From Bacillus_AB infantis_B (GTDB lineage Bacteria > Bacillota > Bacilli > Bacillales > Cytobacillaceae), in the NCBI RefSeq assembly GCF_008180445.1, contig NZ_VTER01000003.1, forward strand, positions 310,001 through 374,000: DNA of 64,000 bases, read 5' to 3'. This document shows positions 6,384 through 14,890 of this stretch, piece after piece. The stretch's first letter is position 1. Each line of letters starts with the position of its first letter. Position numbers and translations under genes: made by a program. The notes below the pieces were generated by a model, which did no database searches, was not told where the DNA came from, and saw nothing but the letters and a program-made list of their open reading frames with translations.

Positions 6384-9360
6384 GTTCTCGCTCCTTTTTC
6401 ACAAGATCTCCCGGGAAAATATAATCCTTCCGCGCCCACTTTTTCTGGACCTGTACACCAATCTGCGGCTGCGGGTTTCCATAGCGGTGGTTGATTCTAG
6501 GAAGCGGGTCTTCGCCCTTGGCCTTCAGTATCTCCATTTTTGCCCGGATCTCTTTATAAGCCGGCGTATCAGTATCTTTATCAGCATAGCTGCTTGTCAA
6601 GAGATTGATGGCAGCCTCTCCCCTGTCATTCATCGGAAGGTACACTTCCTTCCCTTTTACCCTGTCGGTAATATGGCATTGCACCTTCACATTTCCATAA
6701 GGAGATGAAAGCCTTACAAGCGTGCCGCTTTCCAGTCCGCGCTCTTCTGCAAGCTCCGGGGATACCTCCAGGAACACGCTTGGCGTCTTCTCGGTGATTC
6801 CTTTTGAACGGTACGTCATATTGCCTTCATGGAAATGCTCAAGAAGGCGCCCATTATTGATATGGAGATCATACTCTTCCGCAAACTCCAGCGGCTTCGT
6901 CCAATCGACCGGCACAAGCCTTGCCCTGCCATCATCAAACGGGAACCTTTCTGTATATAAAAGCGGGGTATCTGTACCATCCTCCGCTACCGGCCACTGC
7001 AGGCTGTTATACCCTTCCAGCCTTTCATACGTCACACCGGAATACAAAGGCATCAATCTGGAGGCTTCTTCCATGATTTCGGATGGATGCGTATAGTTCC
7101 AGCCTGCCCCAAGGCTGTTGGCGATTTCCATGATGATCTGCCAGTCAGGCTTTGAGTCACCAAGCGGTTCAAGGGCCTGGTACAGTCTTTGGATCCTGCG
7201 CTCGGTATTGGTGAATGTCCCTTCCTTTTCAAGGCTCGGGCTTGCAGGAAGGACAACATCGGCGAACTCCGCCGTCTTGCTGAGGAAGATATCCTGGACC
7301 ACGAAGAAATCAAGCTTTTCAAACGCAGCATGCACATGATTGATGTTTGAATCAACGAGTCCCATATCCTCACCTTTCAGGTACATCGCCTTAAGGGTGC
7401 CGGCATGAATGCCTTCCACCATTTCATGGTTATTGAGCCCAGGCTCGCCCGGAAGCTCTGTTCCCCATGCCAGCTCATACTTCTTCCTGATCTCAGGATC
7501 GGCGACTTCCTGATATCCCGGGAACATATTCGGCATGCTGCCGAAGTCGCTCGCACCCTGGACATTGTTATGCCCTCTAAGCGGGTAAGCCCCGGCACCC
7601 GGCTTTGCATAGTTGCCAGTGACAAGCAGAAGGTTGGAAATGGCTGTACTGGCATCACTTCCGCCCATATGCTGGGTGATGCCCATCGCCCAGAGTGCGC
7701 AGACGGATTTTGCCCTGCCGATCATTTCGGCCATATCAATCAGCTGTTCCAGCGGGATGCCAGTCACTTCAGCCGCATACTCCATCGTGTACTTTTCCAG
7801 ATTCTTCGTGAATTCTTCCAGCCCGTTCACTTTTTCAGCAATGAACTTTTCATCTGCCATGCCATTGTCAATAATATATTTTGCCACTGCCGACAGCCAG
7901 ACAATATCAGTGCCTGCCTTAGGCTGCACGAACAGATCGGCCCTGTCAGCCATTTCATGCTTCCGCAGGTCTGCCACAATCAGTTTCTGGCCGCCAAGTT
8001 TATGCGACCTTTTCACCCTGGTGGACAGGACAGGATGGGATTCTGCTGTATTGGAGCCAATGATGAGGACAAGATCGGCAATTTGGATATCCCGGATGCT
8101 CCCTGCATCCCCGCCATAGCCGACCGTCCTGAACAGCCCGACAGTCGCAGGAGTCTGGCAGTATCTGGAGCAGTTATCGATATTATTTGTCCCGATTACC
8201 GCACGGCCCAGCTTCTGCATCAGGAAAGACTCCTCATTCGTACATTTAGAGGAAGAAATGAAGCTCATGGCCTGAGCTCCATGTTCATTTTTAATTTCGG
8301 TGAAACGGCGGGCAATCAGGCTGATGGCTTCATCCCATTCCGCCTCCCTGAAGAATTCTCCTTCCCGGATCAACGGCTTTGTCAGGCGCTCTTCGCTATT
8401 GACAAAATCCCATCCGAACTTTCCTTTCACACAGGTGGAAATACCGTTTGCCGGGGCTTCCGGCTGCGGATCCACCTTCAGGATCTCACGGCCCTTTGTC
8501 CAGACATCAAAGCTGCAGCCCACTCCGCAGTATGTGCAGACCGTTTTCGTTTTTTTAATCCGCTCATCGCGCATCGCGGCTTCCATATCCGAGATGGCAA
8601 GAATTGATCCGTAGCCTGTTTCGACATTTTTAGTGATCTCAATCATCGGCCGGAGCGTCTGCTTGGCAATACCGGTTAAATAGCCGGCTTCCCCTTCCAT
8701 GCCTTTTTCCAGCATGGCATTGCACGGACAGACGGTTGAGCAGTGTCCGCATGAAACACAAGAAGACTCATTGATCGGGACATCATTATCCCAGATGACC
8801 CTTGGTTTTTCACGTTCCCAGTCGATTGTCAGCGTCTCTGTCACCTGAACATCCTGGCATGCTTCGACACAGCGTCCGCAAAGGATGCACTGATCCGGAT
8901 CATACCGGTAGAAAGGATGGGAATTATCCGCAGGATACGGCTTCTGTGCAAAAGGGACGCTCTGATGATTGATTTTCATTTCTTTGACTGTGTTATGTAC
9001 TTCGCATCCGCCATTATTATAGTCGCATACCGTGCAGTAAAGCTCATGATTAGTCAGGATGCGGTCCATCCCGATAACCTGCGCTTCCTTTACATCCGCT
9101 GATGCCGTATCAATAATATCCCCGTCTTTCAGCCTGGTTGAGCATGACCTGACAAGCTCCCCATTCACACTGACGATGCAGGTATCACATGTTTCAATCG
9201 GCCCAAGGCTCGGATGGTAGCAGACATTCGGCACCTCCACCGATGAATTCTGCAATAGCTGAAGGATGGTTGTCTCATCACCTGCCGCCACCTTTACTTC
9301 AGCGCCATTTAGTTTTACTTGGTATGTATCAGGCAAATCACTCATCCTTTCTTTCTTCAT
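6376..9360 (-). CDS. fdhF: Formate dehydrogenase alpha subunit, molybdenum/iron-sulfur (YjgC-like)
   Basis: A 994-residue cytoplasmic molybdopterin oxidoreductase that should oxidise formate to CO2. Domains in order are: a [2Fe-2S] plant-type domain (Cys47, 58, 61, 73), a His/Cys cluster region around 100-120, a 2x[4Fe-4S] ferredoxin domain (Cys158/161/164/168 and 201/204/207/211), a proximal [4Fe-4S] site (Cys275/278/282/310), then the bis-MGD domains. The metal-ligand position is Cys373 in SSSKCTNEE, so this is the cysteine rather than the selenocysteine form. There is no Tat signal. The architecture matches the NuoG-fused FdhF of Bacillus. It is cotranscribed with the DUF1641 gene; no fdhD lies in the window. 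Confidence 0.92.
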   Translation of the reverse strand: MKKERMSDLPDTYQVKLNGAEVKVAAGDETTILQLLQNSSVEVPNVCYHPSLGPIETCDTCIVSVNGELVRSCSTRLKDGDIIDTASADVKEAQVIGMDRILTNHELYCTVCDYNNGGCEVHNTVKEMKINHQSVPFAQKPYPADNSHPFYRYDPDQCILCGRCVEACQDVQVTETLTIDWEREKPRVIWDNDVPINESSCVSCGHCSTVCPCNAMLEKGMEGEAGYLTGIAKQTLRPMIEITKNVETGYGSILAISDMEAAMRDERIKKTKTVCTYCGVGCSFDVWTKGREILKVDPQPEAPANGISTCVKGKFGWDFVNSEERLTKPLIREGEFFREAEWDEAISLIARRFTEIKNEHGAQAMSFISSSKCTNEESFLMQKLGRAVIGTNNIDNCSRYCQTPATVGLFRTVGYGGDAGSIRDIQIADLVLIIGSNTAESHPVLSTRVKRSHKLGGQKLIVADLRKHEMADRADLFVQPKAGTDIVWLSAVAKYIIDNGMADEKFIAEKVNGLEEFTKNLEKYTMEYAAEVTGIPLEQLIDMAEMIGRAKSVCALWAMGITQHMGGSDASTAISNLLLVTGNYAKPGAGAYPLRGHNNVQGASDFGSMPNMFPGYQEVADPEIRKKYELAWGTELPGEPGLNNHEMVEGIHAGTLKAMYLKGEDMGLVDSNINHVHAAFEKLDFFVVQDIFLSKTAEFADVVLPASPSLEKEGTFTNTERRIQRLYQALEPLGDSKPDWQIIMEIANSLGAGWNYTHPSEIMEEASRLMPLYSGVTYERLEGYNSLQWPVAEDGTDTPLLYTERFPFDDGRARLVPVDWTKPLEFAEEYDLHINNGRLLEHFHEGNMTYRSKGITEKTPSVFLEVSPELAEERGLESGTLVRLSSPYGNVKVQCHITDRVKGKEVYLPMNDRGEAAINLLTSSYADKDTDTPAYKEIRAKMEILKAKGEDPLPRINHRYGNPQPQIGVQVQKKWARKDYIFPGDLVKKEREHG

Positions 9361-9551
9361 TCATATTCCTGCTAACAATCCCTCTACCCTCCTTTTTCCA
9401 AGATAAACTTCCGAAGAAAAAGCGGTTTCACTTGTATGTCTAAGGTCTTAGAAGAAAATCATGCGGAGGTGCATTAAAGGGGATTGGATCTTCCGGTAGA
9501 ATACAAACAAGGACATTTAATGCTAAATATAATATAGAAAGAGGTTTCCAT

Positions 9552-10400
9552 ATGAAAAAAATCATTCTGTTATTCCTGGTTATCACCGGTCTTTATCTGG
9601 CCTTTACAAGCTTCAGCCAATTCAGCTGGCTGGGCCTGGGCGCAAACGGAAAGGAAAAAGCTTCAGCCGAACGGGTAAGCCGGATTGAAGTAAATGTGTC
9701 AGGAGTAGAGACAACTATCATCCAGGAAGAAAGAGATACCGTTGAAGCCGTTCTGGATGGCAAGGGTGAAGTGGACGTGAAGAAAAACGGCAGGACAATA
9801 AAGGTCGATTATAAACGAAAATGGCCTCACTGGTTCGGCGGCTTTGAAAAGACAGAGCTCAGCATTTATATTCCTCAAGACTATGACAAAGATCTGGACA
9901 TTAATCTCGGATCCGGGGATTTTGATTTTGCCGGCAATGAACCGATAAAGCTGCGGGACGTCTCTCTGGATATGAGCTCAGGAGATGTTATGCTCGGAGA
10001 CCTTCAAGTACGGGAATTTGAGCTTAACGGCGCATCTGGAGAACTATTCATCTCTTCATTGAAAGCAGAAGAAGCAGACCTTGAAATCAGCTCAGGCAGC
10101 ACCACCATTGACAGCTTAGAAGGAAAACTTGAGGCCGGCATCGCATCAGGAGAGCTCGGCATCAAAATGAAAAAGCTTGCGGCACCTATCGACCTTGATG
10201 TCAGCTCAGGCGATGTACAGCTCGACTTGCCTGACAATGCCAGCTTTACACTTGATGCCCAATACAGCAGCGGTGACATTCATGCAGATGTTCCCATGAA
10301 CCAAAAAGAAGTGACAGACAACCGCATAAGCGGCATCAATAAGGAAGGCAAACATGAAATCAAGGTTGATGTTTCCAGCGGTGATGTCAGCATTTATTAA
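9552..10400 (+). CDS. DUF4097 beta-strand repeat protein with N-terminal membrane anchor
   Basis: A 282-residue protein that starts with a short basic stretch and a hydrophobic helix (about residues 3-20), then an extracytoplasmic domain. Its repeated SSGDV/ASGEL units (for example DMSSGDVMLGDL, NGASGELFISSL, DVSSGDVQLDL) form the rungs of the DUF4097/GIN-like right-handed beta fold. Function is unknown; B. subtilis relatives belong to cell-envelope stress regulons. The hydrophobic segment lacks a lipobox, so it is an anchor or uncleaved signal. ATG with AGAGG 7 nt upstream; a TATAAT-like -10 lies near 9528. It is monocistronic with its own terminator. Confidence 0.78.
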   Translation: MKKIILLFLVITGLYLAFTSFSQFSWLGLGANGKEKASAERVSRIEVNVSGVETTIIQEERDTVEAVLDGKGEVDVKKNGRTIKVDYKRKWPHWFGGFEKTELSIYIPQDYDKDLDINLGSGDFDFAGNEPIKLRDVSLDMSSGDVMLGDLQVREFELNGASGELFISSLKAEEADLEISSGSTTIDSLEGKLEAGIASGELGIKMKKLAAPIDLDVSSGDVQLDLPDNASFTLDAQYSSGDIHADVPMNQKEVTDNRISGINKEGKHEIKVDVSSGDVSIY

Positions 10401-10406
10401 TCCGGA

Positions 10407-10442
10407 AAGGGCCCCTCATTAGGAAGGAAGGCCCTTCTTTTC
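10407..10442 (+). terminator. Terminator after the DUF4097 gene
   Basis: A 7-bp stem AAGGGCC/GGCCCTT with a 16-nt loop and a CTTTTCTTTC tail. It overlaps the 3' end of the convergent nucleotidyltransferase gene and could serve both directions. Confidence 0.65.
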
Positions 10443-11219
10443 TTTCAGGATGGACGAAGATAAATGATCCATCAGCTGAAGCGCATCCGTGATCACATCT
10501 TGTTCAGGTGCTGCCGGAGGTGTATCTCCCTTCCGGACAAGCAATGCCAATTCAATCACTGAATGCCATTTATCCGGCATATGCTTGAGCCCATATTTCC
10601 CTGCCCCTGCTTTGGAGGTGATCCCGTTCTCCCGAATGGTATAAAACTGCCGCAGCAGGCCCAATATGCTCCACTCCAGCTCTTCATAAATCATCTCTGC
10701 CGGAAGAGCCATAATTCTTTTCGGGTCAGCTTTCATTGCCTCCGTTCTTTTCCGCCAGTACGACTGGCTGTTCTCCCTGATATATTCAGCCAGGTCCTCC
10801 TCCCGAACAGGGAAAGAAAGATCTGATATGTCTGGGCCCCTTAATCCTATGCCTTGATCTTTTAAAATTCTCCACATAACAGGATTAAACGGAACACCCT
10901 CTGCCAGCTCTCCGCCATTATAGACATAGCGCAGTTCTTTCGAGAGGCTGCCAAGATCGTCCCATACCAGATAACAGCCATCCAGTTCAGGATATTGATG
11001 CCTTGTGGCAAAATCTTTATGGACCTTCTGCAGCCGCCCTGCTTCTTCCTGTTCCAGGATCCCTTTTGTTACCGCGATAAAGTCAATATCGCTTTTGCCC
11101 GGCAGATAAGCCCCGAGCGCGGCAGAGCCATGGATATACAGGCCTTCCAGCATGCCTGGCAGATAACGGTCGGCCAGTTCCATATACTCTTCCATCATCA
11201 GATATAATCCATTTCCCAA
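10419..11219 (-). CDS. AadA-like nucleotidyltransferase (DUF4111 type)
   Basis: A 266-residue protein with the nucleotidyltransferase signature GSAALGAYLPGKSDIDF near residue 35 and a C-terminal helical domain. The WSILGLLRQFYTIRENGITSKAGAGKYGLKHMP region closely follows the ANT(3'')/ANT(9) adenylyltransferase layout. It would adenylylate an aminoglycoside-like substrate, but chromosomal homologs in Bacillaceae need not confer resistance. The start is placed at a TTG (11219) that has GGGAGGAGG 7 nt upstream; the ATG 11 codons earlier would place that ribosome site inside the coding region. It stands alone, convergent with the DUF4097 gene. Confidence 0.75.
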   Translation of the reverse strand: MGNGLYLMMEEYMELADRYLPGMLEGLYIHGSAALGAYLPGKSDIDFIAVTKGILEQEEAGRLQKVHKDFATRHQYPELDGCYLVWDDLGSLSKELRYVYNGGELAEGVPFNPVMWRILKDQGIGLRGPDISDLSFPVREEDLAEYIRENSQSYWRKRTEAMKADPKRIMALPAEMIYEELEWSILGLLRQFYTIRENGITSKAGAGKYGLKHMPDKWHSVIELALLVRKGDTPPAAPEQDVITDALQLMDHLSSSILKEKKGLPS

Positions 11220-11400
11220 TCTGCTGCCTCCTCCCTGATATTTTCTCATCACCCTCTACTATTCGAGCCGGAATATAAAAAACCTTCTGTAAAAGAGAAA
11301 TTACCTGCCAGTCCTTCACTAAGGCCCCGGCATGCTGCTTCAGGTTAATTCATCGGTTAAAAGGGAAAGGACAATAAAAACGCTAAAGGAGAGAAATTCT

Positions 11401-12099
11401 TTGAAAAAAGCAATGATAGCTGCAGTTATTGTGCTTGCCGGCTGTTCTGACAGCAGCGGTCCCGAAGAAGAAGCTGTCTCCAGGCCAGCCGAGGAGCAGA
11501 CAGCCGAGCAGATGATGATCGATGCCCCGCATATTTCCCAGAAGCCTGAGCTGATGAGGGGCTGCGAAGTGACTACTCTTGCCATGCTCCTCCAGGATGC
11601 TGGTGTCTCTGTTGACAAAATGACCCTTTCCGAAGAAATCAAGCGGGTGCCTTTCGAGGAAAATGGTGTCCGCGGCAATATCCATGAAGGATTCGTCGGC
11701 AATATGCAGACAATGGATGAGCCTGGCCTTGGCGTTTATCATGAACCGGTCGCCGAACTGGCAGAAAACTATCTGCCGGGGAAAATAAAAGACATGACAG
11801 GTGAAAGCTTTGACTCTGTCCTGGAGCAGGTCGAAGATGGCCGCCCTGTCTGGGTCATCGTCACCAGCACCTTCGATAGGCTTCCTGAAAGCGAGTGGGA
11901 AACATGGGAGACCCAAAGCGGGCCTGTCAAAGTCACCTACAGCATGCATTCAGTCCTTGTCACAGGATTTGATGAAGAAAACCTCTATGTTAACGACCCT
12001 CTCGACAAAAAAAACCGCAAGCTCCCGCGGGAAGAGTTCATAGCCGGCTGGGAGCAGATTGGAAAGCAGGCAATCACCTATGAGGAAGCGGCAGATTAA
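11401..12099 (+). CDS. C39-like cysteine peptidase lipoprotein (YvpB-like)
   Basis: A secreted lipoprotein of 232 residues. The start is a TTG with AAAGGAG upstream, giving MKKAMIAAVIVLAGC, a classic signal II with lipobox L-A-G-C (Cys15). The mature part is a peptidase_C39_2-type papain-like domain. The catalytic Cys is in RGCEVTTLAMLLQDAG, the His in SMHSVLVTGF, and an Asn/Asp in YVNDPL. B. subtilis YvpB is the obvious comparison, without known substrate. It likely acts at the outer face of the membrane. The gene is monocistronic and followed by a terminator. Confidence 0.82.
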   Translation: MKKAMIAAVIVLAGCSDSSGPEEEAVSRPAEEQTAEQMMIDAPHISQKPELMRGCEVTTLAMLLQDAGVSVDKMTLSEEIKRVPFEENGVRGNIHEGFVGNMQTMDEPGLGVYHEPVAELAENYLPGKIKDMTGESFDSVLEQVEDGRPVWVIVTSTFDRLPESEWETWETQSGPVKVTYSMHSVLVTGFDEENLYVNDPLDKKNRKLPREEFIAGWEQIGKQAITYEEAAD

Positions 12100-12136
12100 C
12101 AGACGAATCATTGGCATTCCAGCTTTATGACAACAG

Positions 12137-12163
12137 GAGGCAGAACTCGCTCTGCCTCTTTTT
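12137..12163 (+). terminator. Terminator after the C39-like gene
   Basis: A perfect 8-bp stem GAGGCAGA/TCTGCCTC with a 6-nt loop followed by TTTTT. Confidence 0.85.
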
Positions 12164-12344
12164 CCCATTGCTTCAGGAGAGATGCTGGTATTTCAGGAAC
12201 CCTTCATGGCCAAAATCGTTAGCCGTCTGCCGCACTGCAGGTTTTCTTCCGGGCCATAAAAGGGAATCGCAAACAGCCGCTTAATTTTCTACTTCTGCTG
12301 CTGCTAAAATCCAGCCGGCAGGACAACTTAATAAAGTGAAAAAC

Positions 12345-12378
12345 AAAAAAGACTGCTTCGCATGAAGCAATCTTTTTT
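12345..12378 (-). terminator. Terminator after hxlR
   Basis: AAAAAAGA-TGCTTC...GAAGCA-TCTTTTTT forms a stem with A and T tracts on both sides, so it can work in either direction. It lies three bases beyond the hxlR stop. Confidence 0.82.
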
Positions 12379-12380
12379 CG

Positions 12381-12746
12381 TCACTTTGCAGTCTGATCGG
12401 TATCCTGGCCAGAGTTTAAGACGGTTTCCATATAATTTTTTCCCCAGCTGTACATGCTGTCCAGGATTGGCATGAGCGTCCTGCCCTGTTCAGTAAGGGA
12501 ATATTCGACCTTCGGCGGCACGACAGGATAAACTTCGCGGTGGACGATTGCATCTTCCTCCAGCTCACGCAGCTGGTTGACAAGCATGCGCTGGGTAATG
12601 CCCGGTATAAGAGCTTTAAGTTCACCAAATCGTTTGGTGCCTTCTTTGCCCAGGTGCCATAAAATAATCATTTTCCACTTTCCGCCAATCACGGAAAGAG
12701 TCAGTTCTTTTTCACAGTTAAAGGTTTTATCCAGCATTCGGGACAT
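12381..12746 (-). CDS. hxlR: HxlR family regulator of the RuMP genes
   Basis: A 121-residue winged-helix regulator. The N-terminal Cys motif in FNCEKELTLSVIGGKWKMIILWHL, the recognition region ITQRMLVNQLRELEEDAIVHREVYPVVPPKVEYSLT and the overall length match B. subtilis HxlR nearly residue for residue. In that species it activates hxlAB when formaldehyde is present, and related proteins sense electrophiles through the conserved Cys. The start at 12746 (ATG, GGAGG 8 nt upstream) is preferred over an in-frame TTG five codons earlier that overlaps the ribosome site. It is transcribed divergently from hxlA across a 165-bp spacer that carries dyads of HxlR type. Confidence 0.92.
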   Translation of the reverse strand: MSRMLDKTFNCEKELTLSVIGGKWKMIILWHLGKEGTKRFGELKALIPGITQRMLVNQLRELEEDAIVHREVYPVVPPKVEYSLTEQGRTLMPILDSMYSWGKNYMETVLNSGQDTDQTAK

Positions 12747-12779
12747 CCCAACCACCTCCAAAGCCTATTATAACTCATT

Positions 12780-12820
12780 AGTATACTTTTAGGCACTATG
12801 TAAAAATAAAGTGCGTACTT
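12780..12820. promoter_or_regulatory. Candidate HxlR binding region
   Basis: Two dyads lie between the divergent genes: AGTATACT (12780-12787) and AAGTGCGTACTT (12809-12820), spaced about three helical turns apart. The second abuts the hxlA -35. HxlR-family proteins commonly bind AAGT/ACTT dyads; B. subtilis HxlR binds two repeats upstream of hxlA. The assignment is inferred. Confidence 0.5.
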
Positions 12821-12847
12821 ACAATCGAGAGTCGTTATCTCTATAAT
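12819..12847 (+). promoter_or_regulatory. hxlA sigma-A promoter
   Basis: -35 TTACAA (12819-12824), 17-bp spacer, -10 TATAAT (12842-12847). The imperfect -35 next to the dyads fits a promoter that needs activation. Confidence 0.7.
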
Positions 12848-12911
12848 GACATTCATACTGTGATATTCAATAACACAGTTCATCCCAGACAATTTTGAAG
12901 GAGTGAAAGAA

Positions 12912-13544
12912 ATGGAATTACAATTAGCATTAGACCTGGTAAACATTCCTGAAGCAATCGAGTTGGTGAAAGAAGTAGAGGAGCATATCGATGTCGTTGA
13001 AATCGGCACTCCTGTTGTTATAAATGAAGGCCTCAAAGCCGTTAAAGAAGTTAAAGAAGCATTCCCTAACCTGAAAGTGCTTGCCGACCTGAAGATCATG
13101 GATGCAGCAGGATATGAAGTCATGAAGGCATCTGAAGCTGGCGCAGACATCATCACGATCCTCGGCGCTGCTGAAGACGAGTCCATCAAAGGCGCAGTGG
13201 AAGAAGCGAAAAAGCAAGGCAAAAAAATCCTTGTTGATATGATTGCCGTCAAGGACCTCGAAGGGCGTGCAAAAGAACTGGACGAGCTTGGCGTTGACTA
13301 TATTTGCGTACACACCGGCTATGACCTGCAAGCTGTCGGCCAGAACTCTTTTGAAGACCTGAAAACAATTAAAAGCGTTGTAAAAAATGCCAAAACAGCC
13401 ATTGCGGGCGGAATCAAGCTTGAGACCCTTCCGGAAGTGGTCAAGGCTCAGCCGGATCTGGTCATCGTCGGCGGAGGCATCACCAGCCAGGACGATAAAA
13501 AAGCAGCTGCAAGCAAAATGCAGGAAATCATCAAGCAAGGGTAA
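12912..13544 (+). CDS. hxlA: 3-hexulose-6-phosphate synthase
   Basis: A 210-residue TIM-barrel enzyme of the orotidine decarboxylase superfamily. It condenses formaldehyde with ribulose 5-phosphate to give hexulose 6-phosphate. Visible marks are LQLALDLV at the N-terminus, the metal-binding VLADLKIMDA (D-x-K-x-x-D), and the phosphate-binding loops IAGGIK and VIVGGGIT near the C-terminus. The ATG at 12912 has GGAG 8 nt upstream; a GTG three codons earlier is less well placed. In non-methylotrophic Bacillus this enzyme detoxifies formaldehyde. The hxlB start lies two bases after its stop, so the pair is coupled. Confidence 0.95.
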   Translation: MELQLALDLVNIPEAIELVKEVEEHIDVVEIGTPVVINEGLKAVKEVKEAFPNLKVLADLKIMDAAGYEVMKASEAGADIITILGAAEDESIKGAVEEAKKQGKKILVDMIAVKDLEGRAKELDELGVDYICVHTGYDLQAVGQNSFEDLKTIKSVVKNAKTAIAGGIKLETLPEVVKAQPDLVIVGGGITSQDDKKAAASKMQEIIKQG

Positions 13545-13545
13545 G

Positions 13546-14106
13546 ATGATGGATACTGCAGAATACCTGAAAAAGATTCTGAGCGAGCTGGAGCATGCAG
13601 CAGAAGCAATTGACCCAGGGCAGGCGGAAGCACTCGCAAGCCAGATACTAGAATCCGGAAAAGTGTTCACAGCAGGTGCCGGCAGGTCAGGCTTCATGGC
13701 GAAATCCTTTGCCATGAGACTCATGCATATGGGGGTCAACGCCTATGTCATCGGCGAAACCGTCACGCCGGGCTTCGAGGAGAATGATCTTCTGATCATC
13801 GGGTCGGGCTCCGGCGAGACAAAGAGCCTCGTTTCCATGGCTGAAAAAGCCAGGTCGATCGGCGGCAAAATAGCAGCCGCTACAATAGTCCCTGACTCAT
13901 CCATCGCCAGCCTTGCTGACATCACTGTCAAAATGCCGGGCGCGACAAAGGATCAGAATGAAGGCGGGCTTTCCACCATCCAGCCGATGGGATCACTGTT
14001 CGAGCAGTCCCTTCTTCTGCTTTATGATGCCATCATCCTCCGCGTCATGGAGAAAAAAGGACTTGATTCAGCCAAAATGTTTGGCAGGCATGCCAATTTG
14101 GAGTAG
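13546..14106 (+). CDS. hxlB: 6-phospho-3-hexuloisomerase
   Basis: A 186-residue SIS-domain isomerase that turns hexulose 6-phosphate into fructose 6-phosphate, feeding formaldehyde carbon into glycolysis. The substrate loops FTAGAGRSGFMAKSFAMRLMH and IIGSGSGETKSL are the classical SIS motifs. The C-terminus LDSAKMFGRHANLE is almost identical to the B. subtilis protein. Tandem ATGs at 13546 and 13549 follow AAGGG; either may be used. It is the second gene of the hxlAB unit, with the SDR gene 27 nt downstream. Confidence 0.95.
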   Translation: MMDTAEYLKKILSELEHAAEAIDPGQAEALASQILESGKVFTAGAGRSGFMAKSFAMRLMHMGVNAYVIGETVTPGFEENDLLIIGSGSGETKSLVSMAEKARSIGGKIAAATIVPDSSIASLADITVKMPGATKDQNEGGLSTIQPMGSLFEQSLLLLYDAIILRVMEKKGLDSAKMFGRHANLE

Positions 14107-14133
14107 TATCATATCATTAAAAGGAGTGATCTT

Positions 14134-14850
14134 ATGCAAAGCCTAAAAGGAAAAACAGCTTTAATCACAGGCGCCGGCCGCGGCATCGGCCGTGCAGCAG
14201 CAATTGCTTTCGCCAAGGAAGGCATTTCTGTCGGCCTGCTCGGAAGGACTCTTTCCAATCTTGAAAAAGCAGCCGAAGAGCTGAAAGAGTTTGACGTAAA
14301 AGTCTCTATTGCAGCTGCCGATGTCCAGGACAGCGAGTCCGTCAACAAAGCCGTTGAGAAAATAACTTCTGAGCTTGGCCAGATCGATATCCTGATCAAC
14401 AATGCAGGCATCGCTAAATTCGGCGGCTTCCTGGAGCTTTCCCCGCAGGAGTGGGAAGACATCATTCAGGTAAACCTGATGGGCGTCTACCATGTAACAC
14501 GTGCGGTCCTGCCTGGAATGATCGAAAGAAAATCCGGCGATATAATCAATATCTCTTCAAGTGCAGGCCAAAAAGGGGCTCCTGTGACCAGCGCCTACAG
14601 TGCTTCCAAATTTGCCGTCCTCGGCTTGACAGAATCACTGATGCTTGAGGTCAGAAAGCATAATATCCGGGTCAGTGCCCTGACGCCGAGCACTGTGGCG
14701 ACAGATCTTGCAATTGAAACAAATCTGACTGACGGAAATCCTGAAAAAGTCATGCAGCCAGAAGATTTGGCAGAATACATGGTTGCCCAGCTGAAGCTGA
14801 ACCCGCGCATTTTTATTAAAAATGCCGGAATGTGGTCGACCAATCCATAA
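14134..14850 (+). CDS. Short-chain dehydrogenase/reductase (FabG-like)
   Basis: A 238-residue SDR. The NAD(P) loop is TGAGRGIG, the structural motif is NNAG (INNAGIAKFGG), and the catalytic Ser-Tyr-Lys is in ISSSAGQKGAPVTSAYSASKF. The hydrophobic-residue pattern resembles 3-oxoacyl-ACP reductases annotated in Bacillus, but the substrate is not known. A good AAGGAG precedes the ATG. Its position 27 nt after hxlB and before a strong terminator places it in the formaldehyde operon, suggesting an aldehyde or ketone reductase role in the same stress. That link is inference. Confidence 0.85.
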   Translation: MQSLKGKTALITGAGRGIGRAAAIAFAKEGISVGLLGRTLSNLEKAAEELKEFDVKVSIAAADVQDSESVNKAVEKITSELGQIDILINNAGIAKFGGFLELSPQEWEDIIQVNLMGVYHVTRAVLPGMIERKSGDIINISSSAGQKGAPVTSAYSASKFAVLGLTESLMLEVRKHNIRVSALTPSTVATDLAIETNLTDGNPEKVMQPEDLAEYMVAQLKLNPRIFIKNAGMWSTNP

Positions 14851-14859
14851 AAAATGCAG

Positions 14860-14890
14860 AAAAGCAGACCCTCACCGGTCTGCTTTTTTT
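14860..14890. terminator. Bidirectional terminator between the SDR and TSUP genes
   Basis: A perfect 10-bp stem AAAGCAGACC/GGTCTGCTTT with a 5-nt loop. T runs flank it on both strands. It ends the hxl operon and also overlaps the end of the convergent exporter gene. Confidence 0.88.

Noticed and set aside
6049..6708. 219-codon plus-strand ORF opposite fdhF/DUF1641
   Set aside because: Antisense to two well-supported overlapping genes and with no recognisable protein features.
7405..8607. 400-codon ORF on the plus strand opposite the formate dehydrogenase gene
   Set aside because: It lies entirely antisense to a gene with complete domains; the composition is Cys/His-rich shadow coding without a ribosome site or family motif.
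10419..11219. Acquired aminoglycoside resistance gene
   Set aside because: The protein has the AadA layout, but there is no mobile element nearby and codon use looks native; it is probably an intrinsic chromosomal homolog.
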